64,000 bases of DNA from Corynebacterium frankenforstense DSM 45800 (GTDB taxonomy: Bacteria > Actinomycetota > Actinomycetes > Mycobacteriales > Mycobacteriaceae), in contig NZ_CP009247.1 in assembly GCF_001941485.1 (NCBI RefSeq), positions 2,480,001 to 2,544,000 of the forward strand, in the 5' to 3' direction. A program made the translations under genes and the position numbers. This document shows, in pieces, positions 26,981 to 36,268 of this stretch; the first letter of the stretch is position 1; each line of letters begins with the position of its first letter. The notes beneath the pieces were generated by a model. The model searched no databases, had not been told where the DNA came from, and worked only from the letters and a program-made list of their open reading frames with translations.

Positions 26981-27937
26981 TTACTTGTCCTCGCCGAAGG
27001 TCTTGTCCATGACGTCACGCAGGACGTTGGCCGAGTGGGTGAAGCGCTCCATCTCGTGCTCGGAGATCTCCAGCTCGACGACGCGACGGATGCCGCCGCG
27101 GTCGATGACGGCCGGGGTGCCGATGTAGATGTCCTCCTGGCCGTACTCACCGTGCAGCAGCGCGGAGACCGGCAGGGCCACACCCTGGTTCTGGATGATC
27201 GCGCGGGTGATGCGGGCCAGGCCCATGCCGATGCCGTAGGAGGTCGAGCCCTTGGCGTCGATGATGTGGTACGCGGCGTCGCGGGTGTCCTCGAAGATCT
27301 TCTCGAGGCGCGGCTCCAGGTCGGCGTCCTTCTCCAGCATGCGGCGCATGGACACGCCGGCGATGGTGGCGGAGGACAGGACCGGCAGCTCGGTGTCGCC
27401 GTGCTCGCCGATGATGTAGGCGTGGATCGAGCTCGGGGCGGTCTCGTAGAGGTCGCCGAGCATGTAGCGGAAGCGGGCGGAGTCCAGGACGGTGCCGGAG
27501 CCGACGACGCGCTGCCACGGCAGGCCGGAGACCTTCCAGGTGGTGTAGGTCAGGATGTCGACCGGGTTGGCGGCGACCAGGAAGATGCCGTCGAAGCCGT
27601 TGGCCATGACGTCCTTGACGATGCCGGTGGTGATCTTGACGTTCTTGTCCACCAGCTGCAGGCGGGTCTCGCCCGGCTTCTGGGCGGCGCCGGCGCACAG
27701 CACGACCATGGCGGCGTCGCGGCAGTCCTCGTAGGTGCCCTTGGTCACGCGGGTGTGCGAGGCGGACCAGACGGCGCCGTGGTTGAGGTCCATGACGTTG
27801 CCCTCGAGCTTCTTCTCGTCGATGTCGATCATCGCGAGGTGGTCCACGGTGCCCTGGTTGACCAGCGCGTAGGCGTAGGCGACTCCGACGTCACCGCAGC
27901 CGATGAGGACGACTTTGTTTCCGACGGTCTTGTTCAT
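26981..27937 (-). CDS. ldh: L-lactate dehydrogenase
   Basis: This 318-aa NAD-dependent enzyme reduces pyruvate to L-lactate. The NAD-binding motif [16 protein letters not shown] lies near residues 9-24. The substrate loop [17 protein letters not shown] carries the conserved Arg, and the catalytic His is in [18 protein letters not shown] precedes the ATG by about 7 nt. The promoter is probably about 190 nt upstream: a CATAAT -10 lies at 28128-28133 (minus) and a GlxR/CRP-like site at 28193-28208. The leader is therefore long, which may matter for regulation. Confidence 0.97.
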   Translation of the reverse strand: MNKTVGNKVVLIGCGDVGVAYAYALVNQGTVDHLAMIDIDEKKLEGNVMDLNHGAVWSASHTRVTKGTYEDCRDAAMVVLCAGAAQKPGETRLQLVDKNVKITTGIVKDVMANGFDGIFLVAANPVDILTYTTWKVSGLPWQRVVGSGTVLDSARFRYMLGDLYETAPSSIHAYIIGEHGDTELPVLSSATIAGVSMRRMLEKDADLEPRLEKIFEDTRDAAYHIIDAKGSTSYGIGMGLARITRAIIQNQGVALPVSALLHGEYGQEDIYIGTPAVIDRGGIRRVVELEISEHEMERFTHSANVLRDVMDKTFGEDK

Positions 27938-28260
27938 GGCGGCATCTCCCTGTTGCTTGGTTATCGCCGGGACGACCGCGTGAGTGAGTGGAGTGCGGTG
28001 GACTCCCGGCGGGCGACCGCGTCGCGGCCGCTCGTTGTGCGTATGGGTTCTCGGGTCTTGGTGGCCCTGACGGTCCATCTGGCCCGGGCGCCGACCCCGT
28101 GGTCGGCGGCTCCGGCAACCGAGACCCATTATGCCCGAACATGTGGTTTCGCGCCCGTTTGAGGCCCGGAAATGCCCCGCACGGACACGATTTGTGACTA
28201 TTTTCACGCTTGGCGACGCATGCCCGGCGCGCGTGCGGACCTTCTGCGAAGATCCACGGC
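27938..28260. promoter_or_regulatory. ldh / hydrolase divergent intergenic region
   Basis: This 323-bp gap carries the putative ldh promoter (-10 CATAAT, 28133-28128 on the minus strand) and a roughly 180-nt ldh leader without any coding-like ORF. The GlxR-like palindrome is at 28193-28208. The plus-strand hydrolase start has only a weak GAAGAT hexamer 7 nt upstream. Confidence 0.5.
28193..28208. promoter_or_regulatory. GlxR/CRP-type operator upstream of ldh
   Basis: TGTGA-CTATTT-TCACG differs from the GlxR consensus TGTGA-N6-TCACA by one base. It lies about 60 bp upstream of the putative ldh -10, a position suited to cAMP-dependent control. Confidence 0.6.
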
Positions 28261-30207
28261 ATGGTGCACCGCCCCGCCGCGTCCCGCTCCCGCCGCGCCG
28301 AGGCCGCGCAGCGACTGAGCGCCGCGGCCCGCGCGGTCGGCTCGGCCGCCCGCAGCGCCCTCGGCTTCGGCGCCGGACTGCTCCCCGGGGTGCGCTCGAT
28401 GCCCGGCCAGGACCCCGACTCGGGCCCGCGGCGGCCCACCGAGGCCGGCATCGTCGGCGCCGAGGTGGCCACCTGGCTGGCCCTGAGCCCCTCCCTCCTG
28501 CCGCGCCCCTGGTGGGCGACGGCCACCAACCTCACCGCCGCCCAGGGCCTGGGGCATTTGACCGGCTCCCTGGTGTGGTGGCTGCTGCGCCACGGCGGCG
28601 CGCGCCTGCCCCGCCCGCGCGGCTGGTACCGGGTGCGCCCCACCGTGCTCGCCGCCGCGCACACGGGGCTGACGGCCACGACGTTGGTGGCACTCGGCGC
28701 CGCCCTGCGCCGCGGCCGCCGGCAGGCTGGCCTGGTGGGCATGCCCACCCCGCGCGGACTCGCGCAGCTGACCGCGGGCACCGTCGCCGGCACCGCCGGC
28801 TACGCCGCGCTGCTGCTCGTCGGCGAGCTGACCCAGCAGGGCTTCGACCGCACCCGCGCCGGCCTGCACCGCGCCGTGCCGCGGGCGCCGCGCTGGGCCG
28901 CGGGGCTGGCGGCGCTGGCCGCCGTGGCCGGGGCCTGGGTGCTCGTCGGCGACCGCGTGGTCGTCCGCCGCGTGCTCATCCGCATGGCCGAGCACGCCGA
29001 GTTCCTCGACCGTCAGACCTTCTCCGGGGTCACCCGCCCCTGGCGCGCCGAGCGCTCCGGCTCGCCGGTCTCCGCCGAGAGCTGGGACTCGCTGGGCGCG
29101 GCCGGCCGGGCCAACATGTCCAACGGCCCGCGGGCGGCCGACATCACGGCCGTGACCGGCGTCGAGGCGAAGGAGCCCGTGCGCGTCTTCGTCGGTCTGG
29201 CCGCCGTCGACGACGCCGACCGCAGCGTCGGCGGGCCCGGCTCCACCGAGAAGCTGCGCCGCGCGCTCGCCGCGCCGCCCGGCGGTGTGCGGGCCGCCGC
29301 CCGGCGCGCCGTGGCCGAGCTCGAGCGCACCGGCGGGCTCGACCGGCGGGTGCTGGTCCTGCACTGCTCGACGGGCACCGGCTGGATCCCGGACTGGTCG
29401 GTCGACGCCGTGGAGTTCCTCACCGGCGGCGACTGCGCCATGGCCTCCATCCAGTACACGTTCCTGCCCAGCCTGCTCAGCTACCTCAACGACGGCGCGC
29501 TGCCCCGCGCGGCCGCCGCCGCGCTCTTCACCGAGGTGCGCCGCGCGCTGGCCGGGCGCGCCCCCGGGGACCGTCCGCGCGTCTTCGTCACCGGCGAGTC
29601 GCTCGGCGCCTACGGCACCGCCGACGCCTTCCGGGACCTCGACGAGCTGCTCGAGCTTGCCGACGGCGCGGTGCTCACCGGTGCGCCCACCTTCACCCGT
29701 CTGACGCGCCGGCTGACCGAGGCCCGGCGCCGGGACAGCCCCTGGCGCCTGCCCGTGGTCGGCGACGGCGCGCACGTACGCTTCGCCGCGCACCCCAGCC
29801 ACCTGCACCACGACTGGCGCGGCGACGACTACCCGCAGCCGTGGGCGCACCCCAGGGTCGTGGTGGCCCAGCACGCCTCGGACCCGATCTCCTGGTGGGG
29901 CCCGGCGCTCTTCCTGCGCCGCCCCGACTGGCTGGCCGAGCCCGGCGCGCGCGGGCAGAAGGCCCCCGCCGCGCAGCGCCTCGACGTGCCCGTCGACACC
30001 CGGTGGGTGCCGCTGATCACCGGCTGGCAGGTCGCCGTCGACATGCTGACCTGCCTGCGCGCCCCCGGCGGCCACGGGCACAACTACCACGCCGAGTTCC
30101 TCGACTACTGGGCCGCGGTGCTCGGCGACGCGGCCACCGTGGAGCTGACCGCCCCGCTGAAGGACCGGGCGGCGCGCTGGACCGCCGCCCACCAGCGGCG
30201 CGGCTAG
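28261..30207 (+). CDS. Alpha/beta-hydrolase membrane protein (Abhydrolase_9 type)
   Basis: This 648-aa protein has an N-terminal membrane part (about residues 55-250, with segments near 68-85, 90-118, 135-155, 175-200 and 218-240) and a cytoplasmic or periplasmic alpha/beta-hydrolase domain (about 300-648). The nucleophile elbow is [15 protein letters not shown]. Other typical blocks are [20 protein letters not shown] and [20 protein letters not shown]. The architecture matches a conserved actinobacterial family of putative esterases/lipases; the substrate is unknown. The TAG stop forms part of the TAGAAT -10 of the next gene. Confidence 0.85.
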   Translation: MVHRPAASRSRRAEAAQRLSAAARAVGSAARSALGFGAGLLPGVRSMPGQDPDSGPRRPTEAGIVGAEVATWLALSPSLLPRPWWATATNLTAAQGLGHLTGSLVWWLLRHGGARLPRPRGWYRVRPTVLAAAHTGLTATTLVALGAALRRGRRQAGLVGMPTPRGLAQLTAGTVAGTAGYAALLLVGELTQQGFDRTRAGLHRAVPRAPRWAAGLAALAAVAGAWVLVGDRVVVRRVLIRMAEHAEFLDRQTFSGVTRPWRAERSGSPVSAESWDSLGAAGRANMSNGPRAADITAVTGVEAKEPVRVFVGLAAVDDADRSVGGPGSTEKLRRALAAPPGGVRAAARRAVAELERTGGLDRRVLVLHCSTGTGWIPDWSVDAVEFLTGGDCAMASIQYTFLPSLLSYLNDGALPRAAAAALFTEVRRALAGRAPGDRPRVFVTGESLGAYGTADAFRDLDELLELADGAVLTGAPTFTRLTRRLTEARRRDSPWRLPVVGDGAHVRFAAHPSHLHHDWRGDDYPQPWAHPRVVVAQHASDPISWWGPALFLRRPDWLAEPGARGQKAPAAQRLDVPVDTRWVPLITGWQVAVDMLTCLRAPGGHGHNYHAEFLDYWAAVLGDAATVELTAPLKDRAARWTAAHQRRG

Positions 30208-30218
30208 AATCCGGGGGC

Positions 30219-30950
30219 ATGCGAGCGATCCTCTTCGACCTCGACGGCACGCTGCTCGACCACGACGCCGCCGCGGCGGCCGCCTGCGTGGCCTGGGCCC
30301 GGGAGAACGACCTCGACGGCACCGACGAGCAGGTCATCTCGCGGTGGTCGGTGCTCGAGCGGCGCTGGTTCGCCGCCTACGAGCGCGGCGAGACCGACCA
30401 CCTCGGCCAGCGCGTCGAGCGCGCCCGCGGCTTCCTCGGCCGTCCCGGTCTCACCCGCGACGAGGCGCTCGGGCTCTACGCGCGCTACCTGGAGCTCTAC
30501 CGGGAGAACTGGACGGCCTTCCCCGACGCGCACTCCTGCCTGGTGCGCGCGCTGAACTCGGGCCGGCCGGTGGGCGTGCTCACCAACGGCCGCTCCGAGA
30601 TGCAGGCCGCCAAGCTCGAGGCCACCGGGCTGGCTCTGCCCGGACTGGTGCTGCTGGCCACGGTGGACGCCGGGGTGCCCAAGCCGGACCCGCGCGCCTT
30701 CACCGGCGCACTCGAGCGGCTGGGTGTAAAGGAGGGCGTGATGATCGGGGACAACCCGGTCACCGACGTGCGCGCGGCCGTCGACGCGGGCCTGAGCGCC
30801 GTGCTGCTGGACCGCAGCTGCGCCGGCGCCGGCCGCGACCGGGCCCGCCGCACGGGGCGCGCCGCGGAGGCCGGGCACGACGACCTGCCCGCCGAGGCCT
30901 TCGTCGTCGGCGGCCTCGACGAGCTGAACTTCACGCGCTGCGAGGGCTGA
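30219..30950 (+). CDS. HAD-IA family hydrolase
   Basis: This 243-aa phosphatase has motif I ILFDLDGTLLDHD at the N-terminus. A helical cap (about 15-95) is followed by motif II VLTNGRSEMQ, the motif III Lys in AGVPKPDPRAF, and motif IV MIGDNPVTDVRAA. It is a cytoplasmic small-molecule phosphatase of unknown substrate. TAGAAT (30205-30210) overlaps the preceding stop codon and lies 8 nt from the ATG, giving a likely internal leaderless promoter. Confidence 0.88.
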   Translation: MRAILFDLDGTLLDHDAAAAAACVAWARENDLDGTDEQVISRWSVLERRWFAAYERGETDHLGQRVERARGFLGRPGLTRDEALGLYARYLELYRENWTAFPDAHSCLVRALNSGRPVGVLTNGRSEMQAAKLEATGLALPGLVLLATVDAGVPKPDPRAFTGALERLGVKEGVMIGDNPVTDVRAAVDAGLSAVLLDRSCAGAGRDRARRTGRAAEAGHDDLPAEAFVVGGLDELNFTRCEG

Positions 30951-30951
30951 C

Positions 30952-30977
30952 GCTGCGGCGGCCGGCGCCGCCGCAGC
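30952..30977. terminator. Terminator between HAD gene and msrA
   Basis: Inverted repeat GCTGCGGCGG / CCGCCGCAGC between convergent genes. Confidence 0.6.
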
Positions 30978-31002
30978 CTGACTAAGAGGCGGGGCCGCAG
31001 CT

Positions 31003-31677
31003 TTACCGGTCGGCGGGGCCGCAGGCCACGCCGGTGGCGTGCACCGGGCAGTAGCCGCCGGGGTTCTTCTCCAGGTACTGCTGGTGCTCGTCCTCGGCGA
31101 GGAAGAACTCGCCGGCCGGCGTCTCGGCCAGCGGCATGATCTCCGTGGTCACCGCACCGAAGCCGGCGTCCGCCAGGCGCTCGCCGTAGGAGGCCACCAG
31201 ACGGCGGGCGAGCGCGGCGTCGTCAATCGCGCTCTCGCCCTCGGTGTAGATGACGGAACGGTATTGGGTGCCCACGTCGTTGCCCTGGCGGAAGCCCTGG
31301 GTCGGGTCGTGGGCCTCGAGCCCGGTGGCGAGCACCTGCTCGAGGGTGATGCGCTCGGGGTCGAAGACGACGCGCACGACCTCAGCGTGATTGGTGCGGC
31401 CGGTGCAGACCTCGCGGTAGGTGGGGTTGCGGGTGACGCCGCCGGCGTAGCCGACCGACGTCGAGACGACCCCCGGGGTCCGCCAGTAGAGCTTCTCGGC
31501 GCCCCAGAAGCAGCCGAGCCCGACGATCACGCTGCGCTGGCCGGGCTCCCACACGCCGGTGATCGGGGTGCCCAGCACGGCGTGCGGGGCGGGTTCGGGC
31601 AGGACGGGTGCGTCGCCGCCGCGCAGGGCGTCGGCGGGGTCGACGAGTTCAGGGGTACGGGGAAACAGCCACGACAT
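31003..31677 (-). CDS. msrA: Peptide methionine sulfoxide reductase A
   Basis: This 224-aa enzyme reduces methionine-S-sulfoxide in proteins. The catalytic motif GLGCFWGAEKLYW places Cys56 as nucleophile. VSTSVGYAGG, NHAEVVRVVFDP and RSVIYTEGES are conserved. Resolving cysteines are available in GGYCPVHATGVACG near the C-terminus. TAGCCT (31685-31690, minus) is 7 nt before the ATG, so the mRNA is probably leaderless. The gene is divergent from sodA, giving an oxidative-stress pair. Confidence 0.96.
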   Translation of the reverse strand: MSWLFPRTPELVDPADALRGGDAPVLPEPAPHAVLGTPITGVWEPGQRSVIVGLGCFWGAEKLYWRTPGVVSTSVGYAGGVTRNPTYREVCTGRTNHAEVVRVVFDPERITLEQVLATGLEAHDPTQGFRQGNDVGTQYRSVIYTEGESAIDDAALARRLVASYGERLADAGFGAVTTEIMPLAETPAGEFFLAEDEHQQYLEKNPGGYCPVHATGVACGPADR

Positions 31678-31762
31678 GCGCGCCAGGCTAGCACCGCGGG
31701 CGGGCACGTGGAGGGGCCCGAGTTAGCACAATATGAAGTAATAAATCCAAGTTATTGAACCC

Positions 31763-31790
31763 TTGCACCACCCACGGAAAGTCCTATCAT
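31763..31790 (+). promoter_or_regulatory. sodA promoter
   Basis: TTGCAC (31763-31768) and TATCAT (31785-31790) are separated by 16 bp and lie about 82 nt upstream of the sodA start. The intervening leader carries two direct copies of GGACGTCAC near 31811-31828. Confidence 0.6.
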
Positions 31791-31872
31791 GGGGCTCACG
31801 GCGCGCGGCGGACGTCACGGACGTCACGGCCGCAGCCCGAACAAACGCAACCACGAAAGGACCGGTTAACCC

Positions 31873-32475
31873 ATGGCTGTCTACGAGCTCCCCGATCTCC
31901 CCTACGACTACGACGCCCTCGAGCCGCACATCTCCGGCGAGATCATGCAGCTGCACCACGACAAGCACCACAAGACCTACGTCGACGGTGCCAACGCTGC
32001 GCTCGAGGCCCTGGAGAAGGCCCGCGAGGACGGCACGGACCAGAACACCGTGCGCGCCCTGTCCAAGAACCTGGCCTTCAACCTGGGCGGCCACACCAAC
32101 CACTCCATCTTCTGGAAGAACCTGTCCCCGAACGGTGGCGGCGAGCCGACCGGCGAGCTGGCCGAGGCGATCAACCGCGACTTCGGCTCCTTCGAGAAGT
32201 TCAAGGACCACTTCTCCAACGCCGCGCTGTCCCTGCAGGGCTCCGGCTGGGCCGTGCTGGGCTACGACCACATCGGTGAGCGTCTCGTCATCGAGCAGAT
32301 GACCGACCAGCAGGGCAACCTGTCGATCAACCTCACCCCGCTGCTCCTCCTCGACATGTGGGAGCACGCCTTCTACCTGCAGTACAAGAACGTCAAGGCC
32401 GACTACGTCAAGGCCGTCTGGAACGTCTTCAACTGGGACGACGTCGCCGAGCGCTACGCCGCCGCCAAGAAGTAA
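31873..32475 (+). CDS. sodA: Superoxide dismutase (Mn/Fe type)
   Basis: This 200-aa cytoplasmic enzyme dismutates superoxide. Metal ligands are visible as His28 ([10 protein letters not shown]), the His in [10 protein letters not shown], and Asp and His in [24 protein letters not shown] and a Gln in the ALSLQGSGW region favour the manganese or cambialistic type, as in other corynebacteria. AAAGGA lies 11 nt before the ATG. A strong terminator follows. Confidence 0.97.
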   Translation: MAVYELPDLPYDYDALEPHISGEIMQLHHDKHHKTYVDGANAALEALEKAREDGTDQNTVRALSKNLAFNLGGHTNHSIFWKNLSPNGGGEPTGELAEAINRDFGSFEKFKDHFSNAALSLQGSGWAVLGYDHIGERLVIEQMTDQQGNLSINLTPLLLLDMWEHAFYLQYKNVKADYVKAVWNVFNWDDVAERYAAAKK

Positions 32476-32524
32476 GGCCGGTCTTTAGGGCCTGAACCTC
32501 CAGGCCGTCCCCGCAACGGGACAC

Positions 32525-32561
32525 GACCCCGCCGCGCACCGCAGGGTGCGCCGGCGGGGTC
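32525..32561 (+). terminator. sodA terminator
   Basis: Stem GACCCCGCCGCGCACC (32525-32540), loop GCA, and a matching 3' arm with one bulge to 32561, followed by TCGCTTTG. Confidence 0.85.
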
Positions 32562-32631
32562 TCGCTTTGTGTCGGACGCCCCACATTTAGCACTGTTGGA
32601 AACGTGTTAAACCGCGTCTAGGCTGGGCATC

Positions 32632-34440
32632 ATGCACACCACGCGCCCGCCGGAGGACCCGGACAAGCCCTCCCGCTCCCCCGATTCCGACCGCCCCGGC
32701 CTGCGCCGGGCGGTGCTCGACCAGGTCGGCCGGCCGACGGCCTTCTGGCTGGCGGCGCTCGTGGTCGCGGGGCTGAGCCACCCGTTCCTGCCCGGCTATC
32801 GGTGGGTGCTCATCCACGCCTTCACCCTGGGCGTGCTGGGCAACTCCCTGCTGCTGTGGAGCGAGCGGCTCTCCGTGCGCTTCCTGCCCCGGCCCCGTCG
32901 GGGCGGGCGGGAACCCGACGCGCCGCGGGAGCGCACGGAGCCGACCCCGCGCCGGCGCGCCGTGCTGTTCAACCTCGGCGCCGCGCTCATGCTCGCCGCC
33001 GACCTCGCCTCCGAGGCCTGGCCGGACTCGTGGACGCTCACCGTGTGCGGCGCCGGGCTGATCGCCGTGGCCGCGGTGGTCCAGGCCCTGGTCATCGCCG
33101 GGCGCCTGCAACGGGCCCGCCGGGGCGGGAAGTCCCCGCGGACGGCGTCGACGGTGGTCGGCTACGTGCTCGCGTGGCTGCTGATGGCCTGCGGGGCGGC
33201 GGTGGGCGCGTTCATGGCCGCCGGGCCGGAGGACCTCGTGACACGGCTGCGACCGGCGCACGTGTGCCTGATGGTGCTCGGCTTCGTCGGGCTCTCGGCC
33301 GCGGCCAGCCTGATCGTGCTCTTCCCCGCGCTGTGGCGGTTCAACGGCCTGCTGCGCCGCCCCCGGCTGCTGCTCGGCGGGGTGGCCGCCGCCACGGTGC
33401 TCGCCGCGGTCGGGTTCGCGGTCGACTCTGCCCCGGTGGCCGCCGCGGGGCTCGCGCTCTACGCCGCCGGCTGGGCCGTCGGCCTCGCCGGCTGGCTGCC
33501 GCCGGCCCTGCGCGCGGGTCGGGCGAGCTACCCCTCCCTCTCGGCGACCTGTGCGGTGGCGTGGCTGGTCGTCATCGTCGCCTGGTACGCGGTCGCGGTG
33601 GTTCTGGCGGGGGACGCCGCCCAGCCCGCGGTCCCGACCACCGCGCTGCTCGTGGCATTCGGCGCGCAGCTGCTCTTCGGCACGGTCAGCCACCTGGTTC
33701 CCGTGGGACTGCGCCACCGCGCCCCGGCGGGGACGGCCGTGGCCTCGCGCGGTGCGGTCTTCCGCGTCGTGCTATTCAACCTGTCTTTCGCGGTGTGGCA
33801 GCTCGCCGAGAACTCCTGGCTGAAGGTGCTGGCCTCCTTCATCTGCGTCGGCGTGCTGGTCACGGTGCCGGTGCTGCTGGTGCGGGCGGCGCGGGTCCAG
33901 CTCGCCGGGGAGGACGCGGGTGCCGGTGCGGCCGGGACCGCGGGCGACTCTGCGGACCGGACCGGCCGCGGCGGCCGCTCCAACGGTTCCGACCGTTCCG
34001 GCGAAGGCTCCGGGACGTCCGGGGCCGCGGGCCAGGCGGGTCTCGCGGTGGCCCTGGTCGCGCTGCTCGTCGCCTGCTTCGGCGGTCTCAGCGGGGCCGC
34101 CGGTGCCGCGGGTCCGGGCGGGGCGGGCGGCTCAGGCGGTGCTTCCGCGGCGGCCGGTGACGCGGCGGACGCGGTGCGGGTGGAGGTCTCGGCCGGCGAC
34201 ATGGTCTTCTCCCCCGAGGTCGTCGAGGTCCCCGCCGGAGCGCACGTGATCCTCGAGCTGGTCAATGAGGACTCCACCGCGCACGACCTCGCCATGGCCA
34301 ACGGGGCGCGCTCGGGCCGACTGACCCCGGGCGAGTCGACGGAGGTCGACCTCGGCGTCGTCGAGGGCACGCTCGAGGGCTGGTGCACCATCGCCGGCCA
34401 CCGCACCCGCGGCATGACGCTGACGGTCCACGCCGCCTGA
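32632..34440 (+). CDS. Polytopic membrane protein with C-terminal cupredoxin domain
   Basis: This 602-aa protein has about 11-12 hydrophobic segments over residues 35-440, including HPFLPGYRWVLIHAFTLGVLGNSLLLW, PAHVCLMVLGFVGLSAAASLIVLF and FGTVSHLVPVGL. It then has a Gly/Ser linker, another membrane segment (about 467-487), and a blue-copper-like domain (about 510-602). The copper ligands look complete: His in STAHDLAM, then Cys, His and Met in WCTIAGHRTRGM. The membrane part resembles the N-terminus of actinobacterial AniA-type copper nitrite reductases, but the catalytic multicopper domains are absent. TAGGCT lies 7 nt before the ATG (leaderless). Likely role: copper electron transfer or handling at the membrane. 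Confidence 0.7.
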   Translation: MHTTRPPEDPDKPSRSPDSDRPGLRRAVLDQVGRPTAFWLAALVVAGLSHPFLPGYRWVLIHAFTLGVLGNSLLLWSERLSVRFLPRPRRGGREPDAPRERTEPTPRRRAVLFNLGAALMLAADLASEAWPDSWTLTVCGAGLIAVAAVVQALVIAGRLQRARRGGKSPRTASTVVGYVLAWLLMACGAAVGAFMAAGPEDLVTRLRPAHVCLMVLGFVGLSAAASLIVLFPALWRFNGLLRRPRLLLGGVAAATVLAAVGFAVDSAPVAAAGLALYAAGWAVGLAGWLPPALRAGRASYPSLSATCAVAWLVVIVAWYAVAVVLAGDAAQPAVPTTALLVAFGAQLLFGTVSHLVPVGLRHRAPAGTAVASRGAVFRVVLFNLSFAVWQLAENSWLKVLASFICVGVLVTVPVLLVRAARVQLAGEDAGAGAAGTAGDSADRTGRGGRSNGSDRSGEGSGTSGAAGQAGLAVALVALLVACFGGLSGAAGAAGPGGAGGSGGASAAAGDAADAVRVEVSAGDMVFSPEVVEVPAGAHVILELVNEDSTAHDLAMANGARSGRLTPGESTEVDLGVVEGTLEGWCTIAGHRTRGMTLTVHAA

Positions 34441-34460
34441 GCCTTACGGCGGGCGGGGCG

Positions 34461-34504
34461 CACCGGCCCGGCGCCCCTGGATCACCGGCCCGGCGCCCCT
34501 GGAT
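34461..34504. repeat. Two tandem 22-bp repeats
   Basis: Two exact copies of CACCGGCCCGGCGCCCCTGG followed by AT (34461-34482 and 34483-34504), plus a partial third copy. They lie between the convergent cupredoxin and LURP-like genes and may also act as terminator sequence. Confidence 0.85.
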
Positions 34505-34523
34505 CACCGGCGGGCGGCCACGG

Positions 34524-35258
34524 TCAGCGGCGGGCGGCCTTGGCGCGGATGAGGTCGAGTACGACCACCCCGCCGATGACCGCGGCGCGCAGCCAGGCCG
34601 GCAGCTCGGGGTCGAGGTCGAGGCGGTAACGCGAGTGGCCCATCAAGGCCCGGCCCACACCGGCCCACTCCCGGGTCACGCGCGCGGCCCGGTTCCCGTC
34701 GATCTCGAAGTCGAACTCGAAGCCGAGCACGTTGCCGCTGAGCTCCATGCTGTGCCCGCCGGCCAGCTCCATGCCGACGCGCTTGCGCAGGAAACTGAGC
34801 TTGGTCTGCACCTGGGCGAGCTCGTTGCCCGCCGGATCGCTCAGGGTGAAGCGGTCGAAGCCGATCGACATGACGTCGTCGACGAGCACGACCGGGGTGC
34901 CGTCCAGCTCGGAGACGGCCAGTTTGCGCGCGCCGAAGAAGGCCCGCGACAGGCCGGAGCCGCCGGTGAGGATCTGCCCGACCGGTGCCTCGGCGAGGTC
35001 CGTGATGTCGAAGTTGTTGCTCGTGACCCCGGTGACCTGCTGGAAGACCAGCGTGTTCTGCTCGAGCAGCCCGCCGCGGCCGGCCTGGCCCGGGCCCTGC
35101 GGACCAGGCTGACCCGGGCCCTGCGGCCCGGCCTGGCCCTGGCCGTCCTGCCCCCAACCGCCGTCCTGGCCCTGGCCGTCCTGTTCCCAGCGGCCGTCCC
35201 GCTCCCGACGGCTGCCGCCGGATCCGTTCGCTGCGTCCTGTGTCATGACGACGATCAT
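34524..35258 (-). CDS. Phospholipid scramblase / LURP-one-related protein
   Basis: This is 244 aa from ATG 35258, or 240 aa from ATG 35246. An N-terminal Gly/Gln/Pro repeat (GQDGGWGQDGQGQAGPQGPG) is followed by a beta-rich tubby-like domain with LLEQNTLVFQQVTGVTSNNFDITD and VDDVMSIGFDRFTLSDPAGN. A hydrophobic C-terminus follows (AWLRAAVIGGVVVLDLIRAK) ending Lys-Ala-Ala-Arg-Arg. The length and fold pattern fit bacterial scramblase-like/LURP proteins; biochemical activity is unproven. The 35258 start overlaps the LysR stop (ATGA), which suggests coupling. I chose it for that reason, but the choice is uncertain. Confidence 0.68.
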   Translation of the reverse strand: MIVVMTQDAANGSGGSRRERDGRWEQDGQGQDGGWGQDGQGQAGPQGPGQPGPQGPGQAGRGGLLEQNTLVFQQVTGVTSNNFDITDLAEAPVGQILTGGSGLSRAFFGARKLAVSELDGTPVVLVDDVMSIGFDRFTLSDPAGNELAQVQTKLSFLRKRVGMELAGGHSMELSGNVLGFEFDFEIDGNRAARVTREWAGVGRALMGHSRYRLDLDPELPAWLRAAVIGGVVVLDLIRAKAARR

Positions 35259-36193
35259 CCCGCAGCCGGGGCGTCGTCGCCAGCGGTGCCGACGACGAAG
35301 CGCCGGAACTGGTCCACCGGCGGCGCGGGCCGGGTCTCGCGGCGCCACACCACGCCCAGCTCGCGGTAGGCGGGCGGGTCCAGCGGGCGCAGCACCAGGC
35401 CGGTCGGCGCGAGGTAGGGGTCGTCCATGGGCAACAGCGCCACGCCGAGCCCCGCGGAGACCAGCCCGGTCACCGTGGTCAGCTCCATCGACTCGAAGAC
35501 GAAGCGCGGCCGGAAGCCGGCCTGGGCGGCCAGCCGGTCGAGCAGGATGCGGGTGCCGTAGCCGGGCAGCATGCCGATGAACGGCTCCCCGGCGACCTCG
35601 GCCAGGGCCAGCGGACTGCCCGCCGCGCCGACGGCCAGGCGGTGCTCCTGCGGCAGCGCGAGCGCGAGGCGCTGGGCGCGCAGCGGGTGCCAGCGCAGCC
35701 GGTCGCGCAGCTCCGGCGCCGGGGCGGGCCCGACGAGCGCGACGTCGGCCGCCCCGCTGAGCACCCGGTCGACCAGGTGGCGCGCCGCGCCCTGGTGCAG
35801 CGCGATCTCGACGCCCGGGTGCGCCAGACGGTAGCTGCGCAGCAGCCGGGGCACCAGCCAGGTGCCCAGCGAGTGCATGAAGTCGAGGCGCACCGTGCCG
35901 CGCTCGGGGTCCATCAGGCGACGCACCAGGGCGGTGCCGCGCTCGATCTCGTGGCCGGCCCGGCGCGCGTGGTCGAGGAAGGCCTGCCCGCGGGCGTTGA
36001 GTGCGATGCGCCGGCCGTCACGGTCGAAGAGTTCGGCGCCTACGTACTCCTCGACGCGCCGGATCCGACGCGACAGCGTCGGCTGGGACACGCCCAACTC
36101 CCCGGCGACGTCCGTCAACGACGCACGCTCGGCCACCGCGGCGTCGGCAAGCGCGAGGAATCCGGCGAGGTCGGTGAGCGTCACCTCGGACAT
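35255..36193 (-). CDS. LysR-family transcriptional regulator
   Basis: This 312-aa regulator has an N-terminal winged helix (about 6-66, LTDVAGELGVSQPTLSRRIRRVEEYVGAELF). It also has a LysR substrate-binding domain, including FIGMLPGYGTRILLDRLAAQ and VSAGLGVALLPMDDPY. AGGAAG lies 8 nt before the ATG at 36193. It is divergent from an MFS exporter across 75 bp, the classic arrangement for a LysR regulator that controls its neighbour. The ligand is unknown. Confidence 0.9.
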   Translation of the reverse strand: MSEVTLTDLAGFLALADAAVAERASLTDVAGELGVSQPTLSRRIRRVEEYVGAELFDRDGRRIALNARGQAFLDHARRAGHEIERGTALVRRLMDPERGTVRLDFMHSLGTWLVPRLLRSYRLAHPGVEIALHQGAARHLVDRVLSGAADVALVGPAPAPELRDRLRWHPLRAQRLALALPQEHRLAVGAAGSPLALAEVAGEPFIGMLPGYGTRILLDRLAAQAGFRPRFVFESMELTTVTGLVSAGLGVALLPMDDPYLAPTGLVLRPLDPPAYRELGVVWRRETRPAPPVDQFRRFVVGTAGDDAPAAG

Positions 36194-36268
36194 GTCATTC
36201 ACTTCCTGCATGGCTTGGCGTTGTTTCTGGCATTTTACTCATGATCGCGGGGCGGGCATGATGCTGCC

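Noticed and set aside
31723..32367. Antisense ORF across sodA
   Set aside because: The product is low-complexity Val/Gly/Arg; sodA is certain on the other strand.
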